Below, one piece after another: positions 28,135 to 37,443 of a DNA stretch of 41,820 bases. Source of the stretch: a bacterium (GTDB lineage: Bacteria; Elusimicrobiota; Elusimicrobia; UBA1565; UBA9628). A program made the position numbers and the translations under genes. Position 1 is the first letter of the stretch, and each line of letters starts with the position of its first letter. Location of the stretch: positions 1 to 41,820 of the forward strand of contig JAJZQS010000010.1 in the NCBI GenBank assembly GCA_021806745.1. Direction: 5' to 3'. The notes beneath the pieces are model-generated. The model saw only the letters and a list, made by a program, of their open reading frames with translations. It had not been told where the DNA came from and ran no database searches.

Positions 28135-28365
28135 TCAGCAGACCAGCCCCAGGAGCGCTCCGACGACCGCTCCGACCAGCCCGCCCCACTCGGCTCGGGC
28201 ATACAACATCCCGGCGACGTAGCCCAGGACCATCCAGGCCGTGGTCGAGCGGGGCTTCCCCAGGCGCTCGAAGACGGCCGCGGCGGCGAACATCCCCGCC
28301 GTGACGGCCCAGAACAGCGCGGATGCGTGGCGCGGGACATGGAGGGGTACGAAGAGCGTGCTCAC
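28135..28365 (-). CDS. Small membrane protein (76 aa)
   Basis: GTG start; hydrophobic segments, Gly-rich C-terminal GGLVGAVVGALLGLVC; TAGACT 6 nt upstream. Confidence 0.6.
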   Translation of the reverse strand: MSTLFVPLHVPRHASALFWAVTAGMFAAAAVFERLGKPRSTTAWMVLGYVAGMLYARAEWGGLVGAVVGALLGLVC

Positions 28366-28467
28366 GCCCGCAGTCTAGCAACTCCGAGCGACCCGCGGCC
28401 GATCGCCGTCGCCAAAGCCAATAGACGACCAGCGCTTGTTTTCCTACCATTGCGCCCGGCCGCGCCG

Positions 28468-29142
28468 ATGCACCCGCTCGACAACCCGATCTGGGAGTCC
28501 CTCGTCAGCCGCCACGCACGCTTCGCGCGGGGCGCGGGGACGGCGCGCCGCTTCGATCCCGAGGTGAGCGTGCTGGCCGGTTTCTCGGGCGAAGCCGAGG
28601 AGGGGCTGGCGGCGCTCGCGGAACTGACCGCGCCTGGCGAGACGGTGGGGGTGTTCATGAGGCGCGCGCCGAAGGCGGCGCCGGGCTGGACGCTCGTGCG
28701 CGGCGGCGAACTCTTGCAAATGGTACGCGCGCAGGGGGAATTCCCGGAGTGCGCGCGGGAACTCGTCGAGCTCGGCGCGGGTGACGCGCAGGATATGTTG
28801 GCGCTGGCGGAGCTCGCCAAGCCCGGGCCCTTTTCGATGCGTACGCGCGAGCTCGGGCTCTACTTGGGGGTGCGCGAGGGCGGGCGGCTCGCGGCGATGT
28901 CGGGCGAGAGGCTCAAGATTCCCGGCTGGACGGAGATCAGCGCGGTGTGCTCGCATCCGGAGCATCTCGGACGCGGGCACGCGGCGGCGCTGATGTCTGA
29001 AGTCGGACGGCGCATCGTTGCGCGCGGGGAACGGCCGTTCCTTCACGTCCTGCCGGCAAACGCGCGCGCGCTCGCGCTCTACGAACGGCTGGGCTTCCGG
29101 ACGCGGACCGCGTTTCGCTACGCGCTCTTGCGTCGCGACTGA
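28468..29142 (+). CDS. GNAT-family N-acetyltransferase
   Basis: SAVCSHPEHLGRGHAAALMSEVGRRIVARGERPFLHVLPANARALALYERLGFRTRTAFRYALL. Confidence 0.9.
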   Translation: MHPLDNPIWESLVSRHARFARGAGTARRFDPEVSVLAGFSGEAEEGLAALAELTAPGETVGVFMRRAPKAAPGWTLVRGGELLQMVRAQGEFPECARELVELGAGDAQDMLALAELAKPGPFSMRTRELGLYLGVREGGRLAAMSGERLKIPGWTEISAVCSHPEHLGRGHAAALMSEVGRRIVARGERPFLHVLPANARALALYERLGFRTRTAFRYALLRRD

Positions 29143-29217
29143 CGGCGCCGCGCGGCCAAAGGCGGGAAACGGGCTCTCCCGTTGTTGGTAGAATCGGGGC
29201 CGAGAGGTGATGCGCCC

Positions 29218-29991
29218 ATGCCCCAGTTCTTCGTCGCTGCCGCCGACATTCACAAGAAGTCGTTTCGCCTGACCGGGCCCGAGGCGTTTCACGTGGTCAA
29301 GGTCCTGCGCTTCTGCCGGGGACAGAGCATCGAGCTCTTCGACGGCAAGGGCGGGCGCTTCGAGGGCGTCATCGAAGACATCGGCTCCGACGGCGTCGTG
29401 ACCGGGCGCATTTCGGCCACGCTGAAGGCCGACGACGCGCGCGCGCCCGCGCGCGTGCACTTGCATCTGGGCTTGCTGAAATCCAGCCATTGGGACTACG
29501 CGCTGGAGAAGGGAACGGAGCTCGGCGCGGCGTCGTTCACGCCGATCCTGACGCCGCGCACCGTCGTCTTGCTGCACGAAGTCGAGCGCGCGCGCGCCAA
29601 GCAGGACCGCTGGGCGCGCGTGGTGATGGCCGCGGCCAAGCAGTGCGGGCGCGCCGAACTGCCGCCCGTCCACGAGCCGCGGCCTTTTCGCGACGCGATG
29701 CGCGCCTGCAAGGACCGGGGGCTGATTCTTCTGGCGTGGGAGGGAATGGCGGGCTCGACGGCCGGCGAGAGCCTGCGCGCGGTCCTGCGCGCGGCCGACG
29801 CCGGGCGCGGCGCGCAGGCGCTGGAGGTGCATCTGTTCGTCGGCCCGGAGGGCGGCTTCACGGAGGAGGAGGTGGAACTCGCCGAAACCGAGGGAGCGGA
29901 GCTCTTCGGTTTGGGGCCGCGCGTGCTGCGCGCGGAGACCGCCGCCGCGGCGGCGACGGCGATCGTGCAATACGAGTTGGGCGGCTTGTGA
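29218..29991 (+). CDS. rsmE: 16S rRNA (uracil1498-N3)-methyltransferase RsmE
   Basis: MPQFFVAAADIHKKSFRLTGPEAFHVVKVLRF; FVGPEGGFTEEEVELAE...LGPRVLRAETAAAAATAIVQYELG. Confidence 0.94.
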   Translation: MPQFFVAAADIHKKSFRLTGPEAFHVVKVLRFCRGQSIELFDGKGGRFEGVIEDIGSDGVVTGRISATLKADDARAPARVHLHLGLLKSSHWDYALEKGTELGAASFTPILTPRTVVLLHEVERARAKQDRWARVVMAAAKQCGRAELPPVHEPRPFRDAMRACKDRGLILLAWEGMAGSTAGESLRAVLRAADAGRGAQALEVHLFVGPEGGFTEEEVELAETEGAELFGLGPRVLRAETAAAAATAIVQYELGGL

Positions 29992-30488
29992 CGGCGCCGT
30001 CCGACGATCCCGCGTTCGAGGCGAAGCTCGCCGCCGCCTCGAAGATTCTGGTCCCGGCCGCCGCGGGGCTGGGAGCGGGGGTCGCGGGCATGGCCGCGAC
30101 GGCCGCGGTGCTGGCGCTGCTGCGCTCGCCCGGCGCGGCCTGGAGCGACGACTCGCGCCTGGTCGGCCTGCTCACGGCGCTTTCGTTGGCCGGGAATTTG
30201 GCCGCGGGATTTGCCGCCGACATCCTGTGGAAGGCGCGCTTGCGCGCAGCCGCGCCTCGATGCGCCGACGCCTTGACGGCGGCTTTCGTCTTGCGCGTCG
30301 TCCCGCGCGAGGCCGCCGCCATGCTCGGCGGCGTGGCGGCTGTGCTCGGAGCTCAGAGCGGGCTGCTGCGCGCGCGGCCGGTGTATTGGCTGTCACTGGC
30401 GCCCGCGGCCCTGTTTTTGAATTTTCTGCGCGAGGTCTGGCCCAGCCCGCGCAACCTGCGCGACGAATTGGAGAAGATCGTCCGTTGA
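29988..30488 (+). CDS. Membrane hypothetical protein (166 aa)
   Basis: GTG start overlapping the rsmE stop (GTGA); hydrophobic segments. Confidence 0.7.
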   Translation: MTAPSDDPAFEAKLAAASKILVPAAAGLGAGVAGMAATAAVLALLRSPGAAWSDDSRLVGLLTALSLAGNLAAGFAADILWKARLRAAAPRCADALTAAFVLRVVPREAAAMLGGVAAVLGAQSGLLRARPVYWLSLAPAALFLNFLREVWPSPRNLRDELEKIVR

Positions 30489-30574
30489 GCGCGCGGCGAG
30501 CGCGCGATCGCGAAGCTTTTGGATCTCGGTTCTCCTGCGTGCTGTTTTATGATAAATTAGTTATTTAGATTATC

Positions 30575-31723
30575 ATGTATAAACGAAAACAAGTTTTTCT
30601 TGGAAGGGGCCATGAGTCCTGCTTCCTGTGGGGCGCGCGTCAGGCCGGCAAGAGTACGCTGCTCAAGAGCCTCTTTCCGGACTCGCCGCGCTACGATCTC
30701 CTTCTTTCCGACGAATACCGGCGGTTGAGCACGCGTCCCGCGCTGCTGCGCGAGGAGCTGCTCGCGCGGCCTCCCGGCGCACGCCCGGTCGTCATCGACG
30801 AAGTCCAAAAAATTCCCGGACTGCTCGACGAGGTTCAGTGGCTTGCCGTCAACCACCGCGTGCAGTTCATCCTTTGCGGGTCCAGCGCGCGCAAGCTCAA
30901 GCGCGGCGGGGCTAATCTCCTCGGTGGACGGGCGCTGCGCTACGAGCTCTTCCCGCTGGTCCATCCGGAGATTCCCGAGTTCGACTTGCTGCGCGCGCTC
31001 AACAACGGGCTCATCCCCCGCCACTACCGGGCAGAACATCCTCGCGGGCTCCTGGAGGCCTATGTCGGCGACTACCTGAAGGAGGAGATCGCCGCGGAGG
31101 CTCTGACGCGGAATATTCCCGCGTTCGGCCGTTTTCTGGAGACGGCGGCATTCAGCAACGGCGAGATCGTCAACTACCAGAACATCGCCGCCGAATGCGG
31201 CGTGAGCGCGCCGACCGTGAAGCAGTATTTTCAGATCTTGGAAGACACTCTGATCGGCCGCATGGTCCCTTCGTTCCAAAAGCGCCCTAAAAGGCGCGTG
31301 ATCATGGCCCCGCGCTTCTATTACTTCGACGTCGGTTTGGCGAGCTTCCTGCTCAAGCGCGGGAAGGTTGCGCCGCGCAGCGAGGCGTTCGGGAAAGCCT
31401 TCGAGCACTTCATTTATCAGGAGCTGACGGCGCACAGCCACTACTCGGGCCTTCACTATCCCATCGCCTATTGGCGCACGGCCTCGCAGTTGGAGGTCGA
31501 TTTCATCCTGGGCGATCACGAGGTTGCCGTCGAAGTCAAAGGCAGCGAGCAGGTGGCCGCGCATCATCTGACGGGACTCAAGGCCTTCCGCGAGGAATAT
31601 AAGACCAAGTATTCCATCGTCGTTTCTCTCGACGCGAAGCCCCGGATCATCGATGGGATCACGATCCTTCCTTGGCAGTCGTTCCTCAGGAAGCTCTGGG
31701 CAGGAGAGATCGTCTCGGCGTAG
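30575..31723 (+). CDS. AAA-family ATPase with DUF4143 domain
   Basis: LWGARQAGKSTLLKSLFP (Walker A), VVIDEVQKIPGLLDEVQWL, CGSSARKLKRGGANLLGGRALRYELFPL; C-terminal WRTASQLEVDFILGDHEVAVEVKGS. Confidence 0.93.
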   Translation: MYKRKQVFLGRGHESCFLWGARQAGKSTLLKSLFPDSPRYDLLLSDEYRRLSTRPALLREELLARPPGARPVVIDEVQKIPGLLDEVQWLAVNHRVQFILCGSSARKLKRGGANLLGGRALRYELFPLVHPEIPEFDLLRALNNGLIPRHYRAEHPRGLLEAYVGDYLKEEIAAEALTRNIPAFGRFLETAAFSNGEIVNYQNIAAECGVSAPTVKQYFQILEDTLIGRMVPSFQKRPKRRVIMAPRFYYFDVGLASFLLKRGKVAPRSEAFGKAFEHFIYQELTAHSHYSGLHYPIAYWRTASQLEVDFILGDHEVAVEVKGSEQVAAHHLTGLKAFREEYKTKYSIVVSLDAKPRIIDGITILPWQSFLRKLWAGEIVSA

Positions 31724-31746
31724 GCGCGAAGCTGTATAATTCCGGC

Positions 31747-32985
31747 ATCAAGATTTGGGTCAAGACGTTCGGCTGCCGGGTCAACCAGGCCGAGGGCGAC
31801 GCGCTGAAGGCGGCCCTGGCGGGGGCGGGTGCGCGCGAGGCGGAGGATTTCGACGGCGCCGACGCGTGCGTGATCAACACTTGCACGGTCACGGGGGAGG
31901 CCGACCGCGAGGCGCTGGCGCTGCTTCGCCGCGTCGCGCGGCGCAATCCCGCGGCCAGGCTCGTGGTCACCGGTTGCCTGGCCGAGCGCGACCCGCGGGC
32001 GGTGCTCGCGGCCGCGCCTCACGCCGAGGTCGTCGGCCACGCGGCCAAGGCTGGAATTCCCGCGATGTTCGGCTGCTCGGCCGCGCCCGCGGGGATGCTC
32101 GCCGCTTCGCCCGCGGGCCGCAGTCGCGCCTTTCTCAAGGTCCAGGACGGCTGCAACATGTCTTGCGCCTACTGCACGATTCCCGCGATACGCCCGGAGC
32201 TCTCTTCGGTCCCGGTCGCCGAGTTGATCGCGCGCGTGCGGGCCCTGGCCGCGGCCGGCGTGCCCGAGATCGTGCTCTGCGGCGTGAGGCTCGGCCGCTA
32301 CCTGCGCCGCGACGACGGCGAGCGCGTGGACTTGGCCGGCCTCATCGCCCGACTGCTCGACGCGGCCGAGGGGTTTCGCCTGCGCTTGTCGTCGCTGGAG
32401 GTCACCGACGCGAGCGATCGCCTTTTCGCGCTGATGCGCTCCTCGGGCGGGCGGCTGTGCCCGCACCTGCACCTGCCCCTGCAGTCGGGCTGCGACGAGA
32501 CCTTGCGGCGCATGCGGCGCTGGTATCGCTGCGAGTTCTACCGCCGCCGCGCCGACGCCTACCGCGCGGCGGTCCCGGAGGGCTCGTTGTTCGCCGACGT
32601 GATCGCGGGATTTCCCGGCGAGACGGACGCCGAGCACGAACGCTCGCTGTCGTTCGCCCGTGAACTCGGCTTCGACGGCCTGCATGTTTTCCGATATTCG
32701 CCCCGGCCCGGCACCGCGGCCGCGGCCTGGAAGGCGCCCGCGCCCGCCGTCACGCGCGCGCGCGCCGAGGAGTGGCGCAGCCTGGACGCCTCGCGCCGGG
32801 ACGCGCACGCGGACCGGGCCGTCGGGCGCGCACGCGTGCTGGCGCCCGCCCTGGACGGGCGCGAGGGCGTCAGCGAGGATTTTTTGACCGTGCGCGTGCC
32901 GCGCGGTTTGGGCCGCGGACTGACCCCCGTGCGCGTGACGGCGCGCGAGGGCGGCGCGCTGGTGGCCGGGCCGTCCGGGTCCTAG
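31747..32985 (+). CDS. mtaB: MiaB-type tRNA methylthiotransferase (MtaB-like, radical SAM)
   Basis: IKIWVKTFGCRVNQAEGDAL; VQDGCNMSCAYCTIPAIRP radical SAM cluster; HLPLQSGCDETLRRMRRWY. Start uncertain: ATC at 31747 fits a leaderless promoter; in-frame TTG lies upstream at 31672. Confidence 0.9.
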   Translation: MKIWVKTFGCRVNQAEGDALKAALAGAGAREAEDFDGADACVINTCTVTGEADREALALLRRVARRNPAARLVVTGCLAERDPRAVLAAAPHAEVVGHAAKAGIPAMFGCSAAPAGMLAASPAGRSRAFLKVQDGCNMSCAYCTIPAIRPELSSVPVAELIARVRALAAAGVPEIVLCGVRLGRYLRRDDGERVDLAGLIARLLDAAEGFRLRLSSLEVTDASDRLFALMRSSGGRLCPHLHLPLQSGCDETLRRMRRWYRCEFYRRRADAYRAAVPEGSLFADVIAGFPGETDAEHERSLSFARELGFDGLHVFRYSPRPGTAAAAWKAPAPAVTRARAEEWRSLDASRRDAHADRAVGRARVLAPALDGREGVSEDFLTVRVPRGLGRGLTPVRVTAREGGALVAGPSGS

Positions 32986-33057
32986 GACTCAACTCGCCCC
33001 TGGGCCGTGGGCCCTTGCCGCCTTCCGGGCAAAAGGCTACAATCGATCGGAGAGTTG

Positions 33058-33396
33058 ATGGCCGATTGTCTGTTTTGCCGGATTATCCGACGCGAGATTC
33101 CCGCCCAGATCGTCCAAGAGGACGAGCATGCGCTGGTGTTTCGAGACATCCAGCCGCAGGCGCCGACGCACGTGCTCGTGATCCCGAAGAAGCATTTCGG
33201 CTCCTTGCTCGACACTTCGGACGCGGATGCGGTCTTGCTGGGACGCCTGCAGGCGGCCGCGAGGCGCTTCGCCGCCGAGGCCGGGCTGTCTTCGTTTCGG
33301 CTGGTGGCGAACAATGGCCGCGGGGCGGGGCAGTCGGTGGATCATCTCCACTATCATCTTTTGGCCGGGCGGGCGATGCAATGGCCGCCGGGTTGA
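33058..33396 (+). CDS. HIT-family (HINT-like) nucleotide-binding protein
   Basis: MADCLFCRIIRREIPAQIVQEDEHALVFRDIQPQAPTHVLVIPKKHF; QSVDHLHYHLLAGR (HxHxH). Confidence 0.97.
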   Translation: MADCLFCRIIRREIPAQIVQEDEHALVFRDIQPQAPTHVLVIPKKHFGSLLDTSDADAVLLGRLQAAARRFAAEAGLSSFRLVANNGRGAGQSVDHLHYHLLAGRAMQWPPG

Positions 33397-33439
33397 CGGG
33401 CAGTCCAGTTCCGACGACGGAAAGGTGGTGAATCACTGA

Positions 33440-33637
33440 ATGGTTTTCATCAAACTGAGGGAGGGCGAAGGCCTCGAGGAGGCTTTGCGCCGCTTCAAGC
33501 GCGAGTGCGAGCGCAACGGCGTGCTGAAGGAAGTCAAGCGCCGCGAGCGCTACGCGTCCCCGGCCGTCAAGCGCAAGCTCAAGGCCGCCGAAGCCCGCCG
33601 CAAGCAGCGGCGCGCCAAGCGCCGCCGCGTCCCCTGA
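33440..33637 (+). CDS. rpsU: 30S ribosomal protein S21
   Basis: MVFIKLREGEGLEEALRRFKRECERNGVLKEVKRRERYASPAVKRKLKAAEARRKQRR; followed by dnaG and rpoD. Confidence 0.97.
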   Translation: MVFIKLREGEGLEEALRRFKRECERNGVLKEVKRRERYASPAVKRKLKAAEARRKQRRAKRRRVP

Positions 33638-33640
33638 CCG

Positions 33641-33690
33641 CGGCCGGCGCCGCCGCGCGCTTTCAGCGCCGCGGCGCCGGCCGTTTTTTT
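33641..33690 (+). terminator. Strong hairpin plus T-tract between rpsU and dnaG
   Basis: CGGCCGGCGCCGC (33641-33653) pairs with GCGGCGCCGGCCG (33671-33683), then TTTTTTT. Confidence 0.92.
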
Positions 33691-33745
33691 GATTTGGAGG
33701 AATGTTGAACGACGCCGTTCGAACCGCCGTTGCGGAGCGTGAGCG

Positions 33746-35458
33746 ATGATCTCGCCGGAGACCATCGAGGCCATCCGCGCCCGGTTGGACATCGCCGAAC
33801 TGGTGGGCGAGCGCGTTCAGCTCTCCCGCGCCGGGCGCAATTTGAAGGGCCGCTGCCCGTTCCACCAGGAGCGCACTCCTTCGTTCGTCGTCAGCCCCGA
33901 GCGGCAGACTTTCCACTGCTTCGGCTGCGGCGAGGGCGGCGACGCGTTCTCGTTTCTGATGAAGTCCGAGGGCCTGAGCTTTGCCGAGGCCGCCGAGCGC
34001 CTGGCCGAGCGCGCGGGCGTCAAGCTCGAGGCCTCCCGGGAGCTGTCGCCGCAGGACAAGGACCGCCTGCGCATGAAAGAGGCCATGGAGTTCGCGGCCG
34101 CGCATTACCACGAGGTCCTGCTCAAGGACCCCGCGGCCGAGCCCGCGCGGCGCTACGCCGCCGCGCGCCGCCTCAACAAGGCCTCGGTGGAGGGATTTTT
34201 TCTCGGATACGCCCCGCGCCAGGGGCGATTGTGCGAAGCCGCGCAGAAAAAGGGCTTTGAGGCGCAACTCCTGATCCGGGCGGGCCTGGCCGCGCGTCGG
34301 CCCGACGGCGCGCTTCGCGATTACTTCTTCGACCGGCTGATGTTTCCGATCCGAGACGCCAAGGGCGCGACGATCGGCTTCGGCGGGCGCACGCTCGGCG
34401 ACGGCGAGCCGAAATACCTGAACAGCCCCGAGTCCCCGGTGTTCTCCAAGGGTCGAGTGCTCTACGGCCTTTTCGAGGGCGACGGGGCCGCGCGCAAGGC
34501 CCGCCGCGTCCACCTGATGGAAGGCTACATGGACGTCATCGCCGCGCACCAGCACGGCCTCAAGACCGCGTGCGCGGCGCTGGGTACCGCGCTGACGCCG
34601 GAGCAGGCCGCTCTGGTCAAGCGCCACGCCGAGGAGGCGGTTCTCGTCTTCGACGCCGACTCCGCGGGCCAAAACGCCGCCGTGCGCGGCGCGGAGGTCG
34701 CTCTGGCGGCCGGCCTGGGCGTGCGCGTGGGCAGCGTGCCCGAGGGAAAGGACCCCGACGAGTTCCTGCACGCCAAGGGCCTGCCCGCGTTCGAGGCGGC
34801 TCTGGCCGCGGCGGTGGACCCGGTCGCGTTCCAGACCGAGCTCTTGATCAAGCGCGCCGGCGAACTGACACCGGAGGCCAAGTCCAAGGTCGCCAAGGAA
34901 GTCCTGGCCACGATCGCGCGCTGCCCGGACGAGGTGCTCAAAGACGAGTGGGTCCGACGCCTGGCCGCGCGCCTGGGCGTGCGCGAGGAGTCCTTGCGCC
35001 GCGCCGGGGCCAAGGCCGCGCCGCCGCGCCGCGCCGCGCTCTCGCCCGAGGCCGACGCCCCCGCACCGGCCGCGCCCGCGGCGCTGCCCTCCATCGAGCG
35101 CAGCCTGCTGGAGGTCCTGGCGCAGGCGCCGAGCGTGCTGGAGGAGACCGACGACGGGGATTTTTCCTCGCCGGCGGCGCTCGAGCTGGCGCGGGCGATG
35201 CGCCGCGCCGCGCCCTACGACAAGGGCTGGGCCGCGCGGTTTCTGGAGGCGACGCCGGAGGGCGCGCTCAAGTCCGCGGCGCGCGCGCTCCTGCACCGGG
35301 ATTTGCCCGAAGACGACTACGTGCGCGTGGCGCGCGAGAAGCTGAGGATGCGGCGACTGGAACTGCAGCGCCGCCGCCTGAGCGCCGCGTCCGGCGACGC
35401 GCGCGAGATGGCGAAGATCGTGGCCGATTTGAACCTGGGAACGAAGACGGGCGCGTGA
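33746..35458 (+). CDS. dnaG: DNA primase DnaG
   Basis: CHC2-type zinc finger GRCPFHQERTPSFVVSPERQTFHCFGCGEGGDAFSFLM; TOPRIM region MEGYMDVIAAHQHG. Confidence 0.98.
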   Translation: MISPETIEAIRARLDIAELVGERVQLSRAGRNLKGRCPFHQERTPSFVVSPERQTFHCFGCGEGGDAFSFLMKSEGLSFAEAAERLAERAGVKLEASRELSPQDKDRLRMKEAMEFAAAHYHEVLLKDPAAEPARRYAAARRLNKASVEGFFLGYAPRQGRLCEAAQKKGFEAQLLIRAGLAARRPDGALRDYFFDRLMFPIRDAKGATIGFGGRTLGDGEPKYLNSPESPVFSKGRVLYGLFEGDGAARKARRVHLMEGYMDVIAAHQHGLKTACAALGTALTPEQAALVKRHAEEAVLVFDADSAGQNAAVRGAEVALAAGLGVRVGSVPEGKDPDEFLHAKGLPAFEAALAAAVDPVAFQTELLIKRAGELTPEAKSKVAKEVLATIARCPDEVLKDEWVRRLAARLGVREESLRRAGAKAAPPRRAALSPEADAPAPAAPAALPSIERSLLEVLAQAPSVLEETDDGDFSSPAALELARAMRRAAPYDKGWAARFLEATPEGALKSAARALLHRDLPEDDYVRVAREKLRMRRLELQRRRLSAASGDAREMAKIVADLNLGTKTGA

Positions 35459-35481
35459 CGCGAGGCGGATAAAGGAGAACC

Positions 35482-37197
35482 ATGGCCATTCAGACGAGCC
35501 AGGCGATGAAAAACCTCATCGACCTGGGCAAGGAGCACGGCTACTTGACGCTCGAGGAGATCAGCCGTACCGTCTCCGTCGCCAACATGAAGACCGAAGA
35601 GGTCGACGAGTTGATGACGGCGCTTGAGGATCTCGGCGTCGAGGTCGTCGACCGCAAAAAGCCCAACGCGAGTCCGATCGTCGAGCGCGAGCGCTTCTCC
35701 GAGGACTGGGGCGGCTCGTCGGACATCTCCAACTCGATTCGGATGTATCTGTCGGAGATGGGCCGCGTCCCGCTGCTCAACCGCGAGGAGGAGGTCACGC
35801 TGGCGCGCAACGTGCGCGAGCGCGAGAAGGAACTGCGCATGCTCGTGCTGGAGTCTCCGGTCACCATGCGCGAGATCCGCTCCTGGGAGACCCTGATCGA
35901 GGCCCAGGAGATGACGCCCAAGGAACTGATGCCGCGCGGACGCAAGACCACCGCCGAATTGACGGGCATGCGCCGCAAGATGAAATCGGTCGCGCAGTTC
36001 ATCACCAAGGCCGAAAAGCAGATGCAGGCCCTGCGCGAGAAGCTGGAAAGCCCCAAGCTCACGCCGCAGCGCCGCATCAAGCTGCAAAAGAAGATCGAGG
36101 GCATCAACAAGCTCGTCATCGCCCGCATCGTCAGCCTGAACCTGAACCAGGAGAAGATCAAGCGTCTGACCAATAAGATCAAGAACCTGGCCGGCAAGAT
36201 CGACGAATGCAAAGACGAGATGTCGCGCTACCAGAAGCGCTACGGCTGCACCCACGAGGAGATCAAGACCTACTACGCGCAAGTCAAGAAGGGCAAGATG
36301 ACCGAGGCCGCGTTCAAAGCCAAGACCGGCTACGCGACGACCGCCGTCGAGGCCGCCGTCGAGAACATGGACGCGGTCGCCGATCGCCTGCAGCGCATCC
36401 AGAACACCCTGCCCATCCCGATCGACCGGTTCATGGAGCTCAACGACAAGATCGTCAATCTGGAAGACACGATCCTGGAAGACAAGCTCAAGCTCATCAA
36501 GGCCAACCTGCGCCTGGTGGTCTCCATCGCCAAGAAGCACGTGAACTCCAACCTGGAGCTGTCGGACCTGATCCAGGAGGGCGGCCTGGGCCTGATGAAG
36601 GCCGTCGAGAAGTTCGAGTACAAGCGCGGCTTCAAGTTCTCCACCTACGCGACCTGGTGGATCCGCCAGTCGATCAACCGCGCCATCGCCGACCAGGCGC
36701 GCACCATCCGCATTCCGGTGCACATGAAGGAGCTCATTTCCAAGCTCACCAAGGTCACCCGGCGCTACCGCCAGGAGTTCGGCCGCGAGCCCACGCTCGA
36801 GGAGTACACGCGCTCGCTGCACATCAGCATGGACAAGGTCAAAAACGTCCTGAAGATCATGCAAGAGCCGGTGTCGCTGGCCACGCCCATCGGCGAGGAC
36901 GAGGACAGCTACCTGGAGGATTTCATCGAGGACAAGACGACCTCCGCGCCGTCGAACTCGGCGGGCACCTTCCTGCGCCGCGCCGAGATCGAAAAGGTCC
37001 TCTCCACGCTCAGCGACCGCGAGGCCAAGATCATCAAGTTGCGCTTTGGAATCGATTCCGGCTATCCGCGCACGCTCGAGGAAGTCGGCCGAATCTTCCG
37101 CGTCACGCGCGAGCGCGTGCGCCAAATCGAAGCCAAGGCCGTGCGCAAACTCCGTCACCCGTCGCGCAGCAAGTCCCTGCGCGACTACATGGAGTAG
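35482..37197 (+). CDS. rpoD: RNA polymerase primary sigma factor RpoD
   Basis: [103 protein letters not shown]. Confidence 0.99.
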   Translation: MAIQTSQAMKNLIDLGKEHGYLTLEEISRTVSVANMKTEEVDELMTALEDLGVEVVDRKKPNASPIVERERFSEDWGGSSDISNSIRMYLSEMGRVPLLNREEEVTLARNVREREKELRMLVLESPVTMREIRSWETLIEAQEMTPKELMPRGRKTTAELTGMRRKMKSVAQFITKAEKQMQALREKLESPKLTPQRRIKLQKKIEGINKLVIARIVSLNLNQEKIKRLTNKIKNLAGKIDECKDEMSRYQKRYGCTHEEIKTYYAQVKKGKMTEAAFKAKTGYATTAVEAAVENMDAVADRLQRIQNTLPIPIDRFMELNDKIVNLEDTILEDKLKLIKANLRLVVSIAKKHVNSNLELSDLIQEGGLGLMKAVEKFEYKRGFKFSTYATWWIRQSINRAIADQARTIRIPVHMKELISKLTKVTRRYRQEFGREPTLEEYTRSLHISMDKVKNVLKIMQEPVSLATPIGEDEDSYLEDFIEDKTTSAPSNSAGTFLRRAEIEKVLSTLSDREAKIIKLRFGIDSGYPRTLEEVGRIFRVTRERVRQIEAKAVRKLRHPSRSKSLRDYME

Positions 37198-37199
37198 CC

Positions 37200-37439
37200 G
37201 TGCGCCGCGTTCTGGAGATCGTCGTCGTCGTCGCGGCCGTCGGCCTGGCCGCCCTGCTGTGGCGCTCCCGGCCCGCGCGCCGGGGGGCGGCGGCTGTTTC
37301 GCATGGCGATCCGATCCCTTTCGGCTCGGCTGCGCCTCAGCCGGCGGTGACGGGGCTGGCGCCGATCAAGGTGAGGTTGGCGCCGCGGGCCTCGCGCGAG
37401 GCCGCTCCGCCGCCGCCGCCCACTACGGCGGGCGACTGA
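37200..37439 (+). CDS. Small membrane-anchored Pro-rich hypothetical protein (79 aa)
   Basis: GTG start 2 nt after the rpoD stop; VRRVLEIVVVVAAVGLAALLW TM then a Pro/Ala tail. Confidence 0.5.
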   Translation: MRRVLEIVVVVAAVGLAALLWRSRPARRGAAAVSHGDPIPFGSAAPQPAVTGLAPIKVRLAPRASREAAPPPPPTTAGD

Positions 37440-37443
37440 ACTG

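Noticed and set aside
28445-28470. TACCAT upstream of the GNAT gene as a leaderless case
   Set aside because: It lies 17 nt before ATG, too far for the leaderless geometry; excluded from the count.
30539-30574. Leaderless promoter for the DUF4143 ATPase
   Set aside because: The region is AT-rich, so many -10-like hexamers occur by chance; no TANNNT at the exact -12 position.
35317-37158. 613-codon ORF antisense to rpoD
   Set aside because: Composition-driven mirror ORF; no SD, no domain.
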